Assembly (NCBI GenBank): GCA_009746045.1
Contig: RPFO01001857.1
Location: forward strand, 1 to 64,000
DNA from: Mesostigma viride
Taxonomy: Eukaryota > Streptophyta > Mesostigmatophyceae > Mesostigmatales > Mesostigmataceae
DNA length: 64,000 nucleotides
Direction: 5' to 3'
The notes beneath the pieces were generated by a model. It made no database searches, was not told the DNA's origin, and worked only from the letters and a program-made list of their open reading frames with translations. The position numbers were made by a program, and so were the translations under genes. Position 1 is the stretch's first letter, and each line of letters begins with the position of its first letter. Of this stretch, positions 9,601 to 18,539 are shown piece after piece.

Positions 9601-10007
9601 GTGACAGACGCCAGTAGTCAGCTCTGCATGGGACTGCGCGGGACGACAGGCGCGGGCTGAGGGGTGCCGCAACTGACAGGCGCGGGCTAGTAGCTGCAAG
9701 ATCCGGCAGGTGACCGCCGCCAGCAGTAAGTGCCGTCTGTGACAGGCGCCAGCAGTCACCGGGGCACGGGACTGCGCGGGCCGACAGGCGCCGGTTCCGA
9801 CAGCCGCGGGCCGGCAGCCGACGGTTACGGCACGTGACAGGCGCCCGGACCCTCCACGCCCCGCGGGCCGAATCCGGGTCGAGTCAGTGCCGAGTCGGCG
9901 CGCGGACGCCGGAAAGCGGACGCACACCGCCGGGCGGGGCGGGCGAACGGTTCGGGCGAACGGTTCGGGCGAACGGTTCGGGCTATCCCCCACGACACTC
10001 GACGAAT
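9601..10007. other. Degenerate repeat tract without genes
   Basis: GC-rich sequence made of diverged gtgacaggcgcc and gcgggc units, then three perfect copies of 'cggttcgggcgaa' (9949-9985) leading into the inverted-repeat element IR2. No coding region is supported. Confidence 0.4.
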
Positions 10008-10726
10008 CCCACGGAAAATGAAAAGTTTGAAAAGTTCGGGCTATCCTGTTCGCCCGAACTTTTCGCGATAGCCCGAACTTTTCAAAACCTCCCACGGGAA
10101 AACCAAAAGTTTTGAAAAGTTTTGGCTCTGAGTCCCACGGCAAATGAAAAGTTTGAAAAGTTCGGGCGAAGGTTCGGGCGAACGAAAAATAGCACGAACC
10201 GCCAACTTAGTCCCCACCGGACGGGGTGCACCGCACTTTCGTATATACTCTACCTTCCTTTCCTAACACATAAAATATTGCACATGCTTCCTAACACATA
10301 TTATTTAACACACTTCCTAACACATATTATTTACAACTACACACTACCCTGTATACAGCCATACCCATAATAATATGTGTTAGCAACCCTACCTATATTT
10401 TATGTGTTAGCAACCATACCCATAATAATATGTGTTAGCAACCCTACCTATATTTTATGTGTTAGCAAACCAACACAAAGGATATACACACCCCTACCCG
10501 TGCACACCCCCGCCAGTGGGAACTAAGTTGGCGGTTCGGGCGATTTGCGTTCGCCCGAACCATAGCCCGAACTTTTCAAACTTTTCATTTGCCGTGGGAA
10601 TCAGAGCCAAAACTTTTCAAAACTTTTCGTTTTCGCGTGGGAGGCTCTGAAAAGTTCGGGCTATCCTGAAAAGTTCGGGCTATCCTGTTCGCCCGAACTT
10701 TTCAAACTTTTCGTTTGCCGTGGGAG
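10008..10726. mobile_element. Inverted-repeat element IR2 (about 210-bp arms)
   Basis: Left arm 10,008-10,220 and right arm 10,513-10,726 are imperfect reverse complements made of 'gaaaagttcgggctatcc' and 'gttcgcccgaactttt' units. The interior carries alternating 'tattttatgtgttagcaa' and 'aataatatgtgttagcaa' copies (10,259-10,468). Arm units and interior unit are shared with IR1 at 1.28-1.89 kb. IR2 lies at the boundary between the palindrome-rich left block and the dense viral gene block. Confidence 0.5.
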
Positions 10727-10869
10727 ACGGCCAGTGCCGTGGGGGACAGCCCGAACCGCTCCGGCGCGGGGCCGGGGACGGGACGGGGAGGGGGACACAA
10801 GCCGCGGGGCCGCGATCCAACACACACGCGCGCACGCAGAGACGGACCAACCCAAAAACTTTATTAACA

Positions 10870-10887
10870 ATATACGGATCCGTATAT
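10870..10887. terminator. 18-nt perfect palindrome near the Rieske gene 3' end
   Basis: The sequence atatacggatccgtatat is self-complementary and lies 65 bp past the stop of the minus-strand Rieske gene, next to an oligo-A/T tract (aaaaactttattaa). It would form a hairpin at the transcript end. Its use as a terminator is inferred from position. Confidence 0.35.
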
Positions 10888-10951
10888 ACGACTCAACACA
10901 CCGCACCGCCACCCGCGGGCGGAGGGGGGCGAAGAAGGGCGCGTCCAAAAC

Positions 10952-11977
10952 TCAGGCAAAGGGCTCCGGGCACATGATCCCGTAGACCTTCTTCATCCGG
11001 TCCCTGTACAACTTCACGAACGCGTCGCCCATCGTCAGGCGATTGCGCCACCAATCCTCCGTCACCACGTTCGCGACGATGTCGTCGTCCTCCTTCAGCG
11101 GCAGAACGTTGATCAGCCAGAACAGGAAGTCCCACGCGGGGTCCGTCAGGATGTTGCGGGACACACGGCACGTGACGAGGGACTCGTCGGACTCGTAGGG
11201 CTGCACGCTGAACCACAAGACGAATGCGGGCTTCTCGTGTCCGGAAATCCAGAATCGCAGGCTCGCGGTATACGGGAGGAAGAACTCGTTCTCGACCGTC
11301 ACCGACATCGACCCTTTCGGAGGCGCCTTCGCGTCCCGGCCCTCCTTCGGCATGAGGCCCAGCAGCACGCGGCCCACGGACTCGGCCGCCACCGGGTAGC
11401 TGTACACGCTCTTTCCCGTGAAGAGACCGCCCGTCTCCGTCGTGACGTCGGCGCCCTTCACGTCCACGATCTTCACCTTGTGGACGTGCTGGAGGTGCAC
11501 GTGGTCCAACAGGTTCTCCATGACGATCATCGGGTGCCCGCGGATGCGCGTCGGGTACGAAAACGTCCGGTACCCGTCCTCGGTGAACTCCGGCATCGTC
11601 GGCGGAGACGACTCTCCGTCGCCCATGCCGGCGTTCACCCAGACCAGGTCCGCATCCTCCTTCGTGTCGAGGTAGTTGTCCCCGTTGTTCTCCTTGCCCC
11701 AGTACATCCCGTGGTACGCGCAACGGATGCACCCGTCATCCACCTTGCAATTGTGGGACAGACGCGCCCCGCGGTGGGGACACACGTTCCGCACGGCGAG
11801 CGTCTCGTCCCGCTGGCGGTGGTTGTACAGCAGGATCTCCTCGTTGTACAGCTTCGTGACCTTGGGCTCGCGAGACTTGCGCCCGACGCACACCCACTTG
11901 TCGGGGACCTCGTGGGCCGCGACCAACGGTCGAGCCGGCCTCGGCGCCCCCACGCGAAAGTGCACTGCGGTCGCCAT
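10952..11977 (-). CDS. Rieske non-haem iron oxygenase, pheophorbide a oxygenase/LLS1-like
   Basis: 341 aa from the ATG at 11,977. Rieske ligands are plain: CPH (C66, H68) and CAYH (C86, H89). The mononuclear iron motif D-x2-H-x4-H follows at D158, H161 and H166. The C-terminal third resembles the membrane-associated tail of the pheophorbide a oxygenase/choline-monooxygenase-like group. Cellular members open the chlorophyll macrocycle or hydroxylate related substrates, fed by ferredoxin. The same frame continues upstream without a stop into the ADP-ribosyltransferase-like ORF. I place the start at 11,977 because a CCAAT-box promoter repeat (12,026-12,070) lies just upstream. Intact and GC-rich like its neighbours. 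The substrate is unknown; chlorophyll breakdown is inference. Confidence 0.8.
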   Translation of the reverse strand: MATAVHFRVGAPRPARPLVAAHEVPDKWVCVGRKSREPKVTKLYNEEILLYNHRQRDETLAVRNVCPHRGARLSHNCKVDDGCIRCAYHGMYWGKENNGDNYLDTKEDADLVWVNAGMGDGESSPPTMPEFTEDGYRTFSYPTRIRGHPMIVMENLLDHVHLQHVHKVKIVDVKGADVTTETGGLFTGKSVYSYPVAAESVGRVLLGLMPKEGRDAKAPPKGSMSVTVENEFFLPYTASLRFWISGHEKPAFVLWFSVQPYESDESLVTCRVSRNILTDPAWDFLFWLINVLPLKEDDDIVANVVTEDWWRNRLTMGDAFVKLYRDRMKKVYGIMCPEPFA

Positions 11978-13525
11978 CGGTTGCTGTTTGCGGAGAAATT
12001 GTCGAGGGCCTTTTAAGCGATCGGCGAACCGACACGATCTCGGCGGACCAATCAGAGAAAAGTATGTCGGACGCGCCAGCGCCGCCCGCCACGAGTGTTC
12101 AACCGCTAGTCGTGGTCGCAATGTCGTGTCGGTCAGCGTCTTCCCGTCCGCGACGTACACGTAGGAAGTCTTTTTCCCCGCACCCTCGCCGTCTGGCACG
12201 TTTTTGCACACCGATTCCTTCGTGAGGGTCTGCGGGTTGTACGCGGTCGGCGCCCATTTCTGCATCGCCGAGTACTTGATCAAGTACGCGGTGCCCGGCG
12301 GGAGCAGGATCTCGAATTCGCTCGTGCCGTACAGACTCACTGGCCAGAAAAGCAGCGCCGGACAGCCCCTCACCAATCGGATCACCGAAACGCAGCACTT
12401 GTTCGACGTGAACAAGGGGGATTTGCGTATGTGATCCACAGACAGAGACGTCGAGACGCAGTACGGGTTGACGTACACCCTATTCTTCGCGCCCTTCAGA
12501 TAGTAATCGTCTCTAGTGCCGCGGAAGACCGTGAAAGGCCTCGTGACGCGCGGGGCGTTTTGCACCAGTTTGAACAGCTTCTTGCGGTAAAAGGGGACGA
12601 TCTTTTCCACAATGAATTCTGTGGAAAGGAACGTGAGCAGCCACGTGCACAACCTGAGTTTCAAGTGTTCCTCATCGTTCACTGTGCTCTCCGCGATCAC
12701 GGCTATGATGGCTGATAATCCAAAGTCCTCCTTCTCGCTCTCGGAAAGGGTGTCGGGGAGTTTTTTAAAATAAGACATTACCGCCCACGCATGGTCGTGT
12801 CCGGTGTCGGGGTCTCCCGTTTGGTACGACTCGAACATGTCTACCAGCTTCATAAAGTCTTGCATTTCAGGCATTCGCTTCCACAAACTCGCGTACGAGG
12901 TGGGCAAACCTTTATACCTCCTGATGAACATGCAAAGAGGCACCCACAGAGGGGTCCCGTTCATATCCACGTCCGCGGTGTACGGATTAAACCCACTCAT
13001 CTGTATGGTGTGGTGCCGCGTGACCTTTGCGTCGTTGCCGTTGACGTACCCATCTCCCACGTGCGAGTAGGACCGCAAGAGCAACAGGTCCTCCTTCGAC
13101 AGACTGCCGAGGTACTGGTACGACTTGAAGTACCATTCCTCGTCGATGATCTCGCGCGGGTCGTGGGCGTTTTTCCGCACGAAACGGAGTTCGTCCCGAT
13201 TGTCGTAAAGGGTGTTCCATTCCACCTTCAGCTGGATGGTCTTGAGAGAGCCGTCGGAGTTCGTCCCCGACCACCGCATATTGTCTCGCGCCAACGAGTC
13301 GTAATCGCACCCCTCGAGCGACATGTACGGAATCGTGATGGTCCCCGTGAAATGGCCAAATGGGGAGAGGAGAGGGGTGTCATCGTCCTCTTTCGCTGCC
13401 TCTTCGCAGAATCGCTTGTGTCTCTTGTCCGCGTATTTCCTGTCCAACCTGGCGCGGATCGTCCGCCCGAGGAGTTGCATGCGTTCTTCCTGCGTGAGGG
13501 TCTTCTTCGTCGTCTTCGACGCCAT
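11978..13525 (-). CDS. ADP-ribosyltransferase-fold protein without its own stop codon
   Basis: The ATG at 13,525 opens a 516-codon stretch that runs straight into the Rieske frame. Residues 330-412 have the ART arrangement of the R-S-E type: FRG (R335), STS (358-360) and EFE (403-405) followed by LLPPG. Such domains transfer ADP-ribose from NAD+ to proteins; the E-x-E form usually modifies arginine. The first 320 residues are unassigned. From about residue 470 the translation crosses the promoter repeat shared with 13,624-13,668, so the native stop was probably lost by a small mutation or indel near 12,100, or the two are now one 857-residue product. Upstream in-frame codons to 13,675 translate another copy of the promoter repeat and were excluded. 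Confidence 0.6.
12026..12070 (-). promoter_or_regulatory. CCAAT-box promoter repeat upstream of the Rieske gene
   Basis: A 45-bp block, gaaccgacacgatctcgg plus cggaccaatcaga and the tail ending in agtatgtcgg, is repeated almost exactly at 13,624-13,668 upstream of the ADP-ribosyltransferase-like gene. It contains a CCAAT box (ATTGG on the transcribed strand) about 70 bp before the Rieske ATG. Confidence 0.55.
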
Positions 13526-13623
13526 CGCGTTTACATATAGATGACGGGTTAATAATACACAAGATAAGAGTGAAAAGATTGGATTACAATCACGGGTTCC
13601 ACCCGTTCGGTACCCGTCCCGGT

Positions 13624-13705
13624 GAACCGACACGATCTCGGCGGACCAATCAGAGAGGAGTATGTCGGCGACCAATCAGAACGTCGGATGTCGGCCGGTA
13701 ACAGT
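13624..13705. promoter_or_regulatory. Divergent CCAAT-box promoter repeat
   Basis: The first 45 bp match the block at 12,026-12,070 with two differences. A second 'gaccaatcagaacgtcgg' copy follows at 13,669-13,686. The region separates the minus-strand ADP-ribosyltransferase-like gene (start 13,525) from the plus-strand KilA-N-like gene (start 13,758), so it may drive both. Confidence 0.55.
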
Positions 13706-13757
13706 TTAAGAACGATCATCGGTCGCGAGAGGAGCGTTTTTCTCTCGTGGGTGTATC

Positions 13758-14645
13758 ATGGCGGCCATCGTGAGGTACCTGACGCCCGCGGACGGGGCGG
13801 AGGACGACCCTCGTTTTGAAGGAAAGATCCGCGTGACGGAAGATGGCAGAATCTCCGTGTTGGACGCGATGGATGCCGTCGGTCTAGTCAACCCAGCAAT
13901 GTATTGGAAACGCCTAGTAGGAGCCAATCCCGAAGTAGTAACAACCTGTTATCTCTGGAAATTCCCCGGGGCCAGGCAGCGAGACACCCCGGTGACCGAC
14001 CGTCAGGGGTTGAGTCGCATCCTGATGTTGCTCCCCGGCAAGATCGCGGCCAAGTTCCGCGAGCAGGTGTCCGTCCTCCTCGAGCGATACCTGAGGGCCG
14101 ACCGGACGTTGGCGGAGGACATTTTGCAGCGGGCGGACGCCGCCGACGGGAACGAGACCGCGCTCGAGAGGCTGCAGCAGCACCAGCGCATCAAGAGCTG
14201 TCTGTCTACGCGCGACCTGAACGAAGCGATCAAGGGGTACACCGATACCCACAAGGGGAGTGGGCTCATGTACCCGGTGGTCCACGACACGAACAATCTG
14301 GCGGTCACGGGCAAGACCTCCGTCGAGCTCCGCGCGATGTACAACGCGCGAGTCTCGGCCCGCGACCTGCTGACGAACGTGCAGAGCGCCGGGATGAACT
14401 TCATCCAGGTGCTGGAGGCGGAGGAGATCAGGAAGACGGGCCAGAATCCGGTCAGTGTCGCGAAGCGCAAGCGGGACTTGCTGGAACCCGTGTTCAAGGC
14501 GACCGGACTTCACGACGCGCGCGCCGACGAGCAGTGCATCCAGGAGAACGTCAAGGTCATGCGGCTGAATCAGCGACTCACCCGCGAGTCGCGCACGGCC
14601 ATTGCGGCCGAACCGTCGGCGGGTCGTCTGGCCGACGCGCCGTGA
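13758..14645 (+). CDS. KilA-N/Bro-N-like DNA-binding protein
   Basis: 295-aa intact frame. Residues 20-115 have the layout of viral Bro-N/KilA-N-type domains: a beta strand 'GRISVLDAMDAVG', a conserved W-x-R-L, then KFPGxRQRxTPV and a helical LPGKxAAKFR segment. The C-terminal 150 residues are helical and charged. Such proteins are abundant in large DNA viruses and bind DNA, but precise roles are mostly unknown. CCAAT-containing sequence lies on both sides (13,624-13,705 and 14,652-14,706). Confidence 0.55.
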   Translation: MAAIVRYLTPADGAEDDPRFEGKIRVTEDGRISVLDAMDAVGLVNPAMYWKRLVGANPEVVTTCYLWKFPGARQRDTPVTDRQGLSRILMLLPGKIAAKFREQVSVLLERYLRADRTLAEDILQRADAADGNETALERLQQHQRIKSCLSTRDLNEAIKGYTDTHKGSGLMYPVVHDTNNLAVTGKTSVELRAMYNARVSARDLLTNVQSAGMNFIQVLEAEEIRKTGQNPVSVAKRKRDLLEPVFKATGLHDARADEQCIQENVKVMRLNQRLTRESRTAIAAEPSAGRLADAP

Positions 14646-14651
14646 CGTGTC

Positions 14652-14706
14652 GTTGGCCAATCAGAGAGGAGTGTGTAGGTAGCCAATCAGAGCGCGAGAT
14701 GTCGGT
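14652..14706 (+). promoter_or_regulatory. Double CCAAT-box promoter
   Basis: Two copies of gCCAATCAGAG (14,656-14,668 and 14,682-14,692) with a gatgtcggttgg tail lie about 90-140 bp before the MYND gene. The spacer resembles the 45-bp promoter repeats at 12.0 and 13.6 kb, so these genes probably share regulation. Confidence 0.5.
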
Positions 14707-14793
14707 TGGGGTGGGAATAAATGGCCGGTGCGGCGGAGAGAGGGGAGGTCTCGTCTCAAATACTATCAGTCTCCCAGCCAGCTAGTCGGCTCC

Positions 14794-15815
14794 ATGAAAC
14801 ACATTTTAAAGAAGATCCCTTCGTTGAAAAAATACATCCATTTGGTCCAAAAAAAGCCTTTGAAAATGAGTTGTGTCGAATCGAAAAAACAGCCATCGCC
14901 GGATCGGGCGTCGGACGGCATCGAGTTGCCGGTGTGTAAGAAGGTCGTTGATATCGGCGAGTCCCTGTTCGACGCCGGCTCCTTCCTCGAGGACGATATA
15001 CGAGTGTCTCGCGGCGAGGTCCCCGCCAACGAGCGCAAGGTCGTCATCGCCCGCAATCGTCTGGACGGTTGGATCGCCGGCATCCTCCGGCCGCGGTCGC
15101 AGGCGGTCACCGACGTCGCCAGGCAAGTCTCGAGTTCCGGCGCCCGCCATCGCCTCGCCGTCTCCAACGTGTGGAGGCATCTGCACGCCCACTTCGACCG
15201 CGTGCTCGAGGAGTGCAAGGAGATGCACGACGGCTATGGCCGCGGCGCCCTGTTGATTCGCGTCCATCACCTGACGCAGGCGGCTAGGTCGGTGATCGTC
15301 GACTGGGTGACGGCGGGCGAGCTGAGGGAGGCGTGTCTTCAGACCTACTGGCGCGCGATGATGTACAACGACCAGACCGAGTTCGTCGTGGCGTTCTGTT
15401 TCGCGGACCCGGCGGACTCCCGCCGGAAGATGTGGGTGTCCGAGCTCATGACGAAACCAAAGTCGGACAAGTGGATGGAGAAGAATCCGGAGCCCGCGGT
15501 CCCCCCTTTCGCACTTGGACGCGCGTGAACGCGAGCGGCGAGTTTTCGGCGCCCGTCTGCCTGGGACACTATTGCGGAAAGAAGTTGACCAGGGGCGAGG
15601 AGCGGCGACTGTGCGTCTGCAAGGACGCGGTCTTCTGTTCGGCGGTCTGCTCCGTGACCTCGCACGAATGCGATGTTTTGCGGAGGTCGCGGGCCAACCT
15701 GGACAAGTGCATCAAGAGCGCCCACGCCCTTTACCACAGTGGCGGCGGTGTGCCGCCTCTCCGGTGCCCCCACGAGTGGAAGGTCTCTATGGGAGACGAG
15801 CTTGTGATGTTGTAA
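14794..15815 (+). CDS. MYND-type zinc-finger protein, one frameshift
   Basis: The first 235 or so residues (start 14,794; 14,866 is an alternative ATG) form a helical region with no family match. After a shift at the CCCCCC run near 15,500-15,505 the frame continues into a Cys/His cluster: C-x4-C, CVC, CSAVC and HEC, which fits a MYND finger. The stop is at 15,815. Without the shift the first frame ends after 15,528 and the finger is lost. The run makes a sequencing or assembly indel likely. It probably acts as a protein-interaction module; the partner is unknown. It follows the KilA-N-like gene in the same direction. Confidence 0.55.
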
Positions 15816-15844
15816 ACGTAACTTTATTATTATGAATAAAGGAC

Positions 15845-16657
15845 TTGTTTGAAAATATAACTTTAAATCGCATGGTAACAATAAAGTGCTCAATTATGGA
15901 GGAAACAGAAGTGACGGGCCTAGATCTCCCCACGCTCAAGGGGAGGAGTCTGCGTGTGACGCGTTCGTTCGCCGATAGAGGCGGGTATAAAGCCTTGCGG
16001 GTTGACGTGCTCGTCCCTTCGACGTACGACTCGCGGTTGGTGAGGGCTCACCCGACTCGCAATTTGGTAGAGGTTATGTTAGAAGCGTATCCCGAACGCA
16101 ACAGGATCCACATCAGTTGGTTCAGCGTGCTTGCGAAGGAATTTCCGGGGGACGCTTCGAAGGAGGAGATTGCGACGTTCCGAGGCGTCGGTCGCAAGTT
16201 GTTGTGTTATGGCATGTCTTTGCTCGCGCCGATGATGAAGGACCGCCGAACGGCCATAGTGGAACTAGAAGCGGCCGGTGCGCAATGCCCGGACGAGAGT
16301 GTATACAACGGGTGGTCGAAAGCCAAGATTTACTATCTTCTGCGGAAGTACGAGAACACGTACGCGAGCTTGAAAGACGCGTTCGCGAAGAACGATATGG
16401 CGAAACTGAGGAGAGTGGCGTGTCTGGTACGGGACAACGAGGACCTCGTGCGGTATTACAATCAGTACGGTCTCAAGGCGACGGGGCACGATAACGGGGA
16501 CTTTGTGGACATGGAGGGACGGCTGACGGACGTGCTGGCGTCGTGCGAGTCCGTCCGAGTCGGACGCGTGACCAAGGCGCAACGGGAGGTGATCGACCTG
16601 ACAGTCGCGAAGACGTTCGAAGAGCCACCGGCCAAGAAGAAGAAGAAGCAGAAGTAG
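15845..16657 (+). CDS. Uncharacterised 270-aa protein, weakly acetyltransferase-like
   Basis: Intact frame; the first ATG is at 15,845 with alternatives at 15,872 and 15,896. The centre (about residues 105-160) has a beta-alpha pattern reading FRGVGRKLLCYGM...AIVELEAAG...YYLLRKY, loosely like the acetyl-CoA-binding part of GNAT enzymes. The C-terminus ends in a Lys-rich run (AKKKKKQK) that could be a nuclear localisation signal. I do not assign a function. It is followed closely by 16,706-17,227 on the same strand. Confidence 0.6.
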   Translation: MFENITLNRMVTIKCSIMEETEVTGLDLPTLKGRSLRVTRSFADRGGYKALRVDVLVPSTYDSRLVRAHPTRNLVEVMLEAYPERNRIHISWFSVLAKEFPGDASKEEIATFRGVGRKLLCYGMSLLAPMMKDRRTAIVELEAAGAQCPDESVYNGWSKAKIYYLLRKYENTYASLKDAFAKNDMAKLRRVACLVRDNEDLVRYYNQYGLKATGHDNGDFVDMEGRLTDVLASCESVRVGRVTKAQREVIDLTVAKTFEEPPAKKKKKQK

Positions 16658-16705
16658 CGCGTCTATTGGCGGTCGAATAAATCGCGTCGTTACTCCGACG
16701 TAAGT

Positions 16706-17227
16706 ATGGATATCGACCAGTTCCTGGACAGCCTCCCCGTGTACGAGCTCGGCCCGGGCACCTACACGGACGCGTTGCAGGTCCTGACGACTCCGCCGCG
16801 CACGGAGGTGGGCGAGGGGTGGACCCAGGCAGTCGTCTACGAGCCCGAGCACGCGTATGTCGTCAACAACGTCGCCGCGTTCGAGGTCGACGACAAAACG
16901 GGCGAGTACGTCTTCTCCGCGACGCGTCTGCCGACGTGCGACGTTTTGCGGGGAGTCGACTGCGACGTGAAGGTCCGCGTCGTCATCGGGGACCAAGAGT
17001 TCGATCCTCAGGACGTTACGACGGTGACGTGTGCCAGTACCTACACATACAAAAACATACGATTCTATCTCAATCCCAAAAATCCTCCCCAATCGTTCAC
17101 CGTTCGATACCGATGCTACATCCTGAACGAGGCCAATCTCAAACTCGTCCGGGACGCGTCGGAGGTCCGCACGAAGACGCACGTCTACCGAGACGGCCAA
17201 GCGCTCGCGATCGGCGACCGGTCGTGA
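16706..17227 (+). CDS. Uncharacterised 173-aa protein
   Basis: Intact frame preceded by AATAAA and a short AT-rich leader (16,675-16,705). The sequence is predicted mostly beta (many alternating V/T/Y), without Cys pairs, signal peptide or TM segment. No family is recognised. A small beta-rich virion or capsid-associated protein is possible, but nothing proves it. Confidence 0.55.
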   Translation: MDIDQFLDSLPVYELGPGTYTDALQVLTTPPRTEVGEGWTQAVVYEPEHAYVVNNVAAFEVDDKTGEYVFSATRLPTCDVLRGVDCDVKVRVVIGDQEFDPQDVTTVTCASTYTYKNIRFYLNPKNPPQSFTVRYRCYILNEANLKLVRDASEVRTKTHVYRDGQALAIGDRS

Positions 17228-17294
17228 TGACCGGTGCGGGCGATGTTCGTTCGTCGGCCTGCGAGTTTTGTGTCCGCTACGGGTGCGGCCCTGA

Positions 17295-18110
17295 ATGACG
17301 GTGGCCGTGTGTTTCCTGCTCACCGACTCCTTCTACACGTCGGGGGTGTGGAAGGACTGGCTCGCCGCGGCCGGTCCCGCGCGCGGCCGGTTGCGGTTCT
17401 TCGTGCACGCCTCGGAATTCGAGAGGGAGGACGTCGATTCCTTGCGTAAATGGATATGGGAGTGCGACGCCGTCGAGGTGCCGTCCGTGTCATCGCGTCG
17501 AGACCATTCGTGGCTCTTGCGCGCCGAGTTGACGTTGTTCGACGCGGCAGCCGCGCACCTGGATGTGACGCACTTCGCTCTCGTCGGCGAGACCACGGTT
17601 CCTTGTCTGTCCCCGCCCGACTTCTTGTCCGCGTGCGAGAATCTCTACGGGAAATCCGTGTTCGAGTCAAGTTTCGCCTTGCCCACGACCGTTTACGCGA
17701 ACGAGCTTTTGTCGAGGTCCGCCTCCTCGCTCTCCACCCAATTCTGTCTTCTGGCCGCCGACCATTATCGCGCGATACGTCCTCGCCTGGAGACGACGTT
17801 GGTCGAGCACGAGTCCGAGTCCGACGCCGACAATTGCGTCTGTTTGGACGAGTTCGTCTTCGTCACGCTCGTGGATCACGTCTTCGGCGACGAGGGGTGG
17901 GACCACGTCCCTTCCGTGCGCGTGGAGTGGGACGACGAGGACTGGATCCGACGTAACCTGGGCGGCGCGTGTAGACGAGCCGCCTGGAACGTGAGGGCGG
18001 GGGAGACGCCCGGGATGTTCGCGATCCGGGACGTGATCGACTCCCTCTGTCTCCGCCACGCCTTGGAAAGGGGCGGTGTCTTGCCGACGTCTCACAAGAC
18101 CATCGCGTGA
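17295..18110 (+). CDS. Glycosyltransferase-like protein (core-2/I-branching, GT14 type)
   Basis: 271-aa intact frame. The N-terminus is a hydrophobic beta strand (VAVCFLLTD); residues 65-100 read HSWLLRAELTLFDAAA..LDVTHFALVGETTVPC, which resembles the region of branching-enzyme-type glycosyltransferases where a Ser/Glu precedes a Cys-containing loop. This fold transfers N-acetylglucosamine or similar sugars and is common in giant viruses. The match is by pattern only and lacks a clear C-terminal motif. It lies in a run of co-directional genes. Confidence 0.45.
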   Translation: MTVAVCFLLTDSFYTSGVWKDWLAAAGPARGRLRFFVHASEFEREDVDSLRKWIWECDAVEVPSVSSRRDHSWLLRAELTLFDAAAAHLDVTHFALVGETTVPCLSPPDFLSACENLYGKSVFESSFALPTTVYANELLSRSASSLSTQFCLLAADHYRAIRPRLETTLVEHESESDADNCVCLDEFVFVTLVDHVFGDEGWDHVPSVRVEWDDEDWIRRNLGGACRRAAWNVRAGETPGMFAIRDVIDSLCLRHALERGGVLPTSHKTIA

Positions 18111-18119
18111 GTGGCGGGT

Positions 18120-18539
18120 TTATCCAAATGACGGCTTAAAACAAGAAAGGTGGGAGGTTTTCCACCACGGGTTGGAAAGCGGGAAAACCGCGCCCTTGTG
18201 GATGGTCACTCGGAATCGGTGACTCTTGCACACGAACCGGACGAATTGCAGATAGGAGGGGGGCATGTTTGTAGAGCCGCTTCCCCGAAACAGGTGCAGC
18301 TCGAGAGTGTATCCTGGGTACTCCGTTTTGTAATGAGCAAGTTCAGACACCCCTTGTTCCCATTTGGTCCACTCCTTCACCACGATGACCTTGCGGTGCT
18401 TCTCGTCCAGCAAGAACGAGCCTTTTATCCCCCCCGCACTGCCCACGACCGCCTCTCTCCTCCCCCCGACCTCCTTCATGTACGACGACTGGGCGCTGTG
18501 CAGTTCTTCTAGTTCCAAGTCGCGCACTTCGGGAGACAT
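18120..18539 (-). CDS. Small protein with a nuclease-like C-terminal pattern
   Basis: 139-aa intact frame, convergent with 17,295-18,110. Residues 45-85 (DEKHRKVIVVKEWTKWEQGVSEL...YPGYTLELHLFRG) resemble the tail of the MSV199-domain gene at 28,678 (VEVKGFQRWMEGVGQL...KRLHLFQ). Both look like a restriction-endonuclease-like core with an E/D-x-K strand. No catalytic role is shown. Confidence 0.5.
   Translation of the reverse strand: MSPEVRDLELEELHSAQSSYMKEVGGRREAVVGSAGGIKGSFLLDEKHRKVIVVKEWTKWEQGVSELAHYKTEYPGYTLELHLFRGSGSTNMPPSYLQFVRFVCKSHRFRVTIHKGAVFPLSNPWWKTSHLSCFKPSFG

Noticed and set aside
9199-10143. Long minus-strand open frames over the minisatellite
   Set aside because: They are produced by the repeat period and by repeated arm units; the translation is a monotonous repeat without a start context.
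13526-13675. N-terminal extension of the ADP-ribosyltransferase-like protein
   Set aside because: The extra 50 codons translate the CCAAT promoter repeat, which also appears upstream of the Rieske gene.
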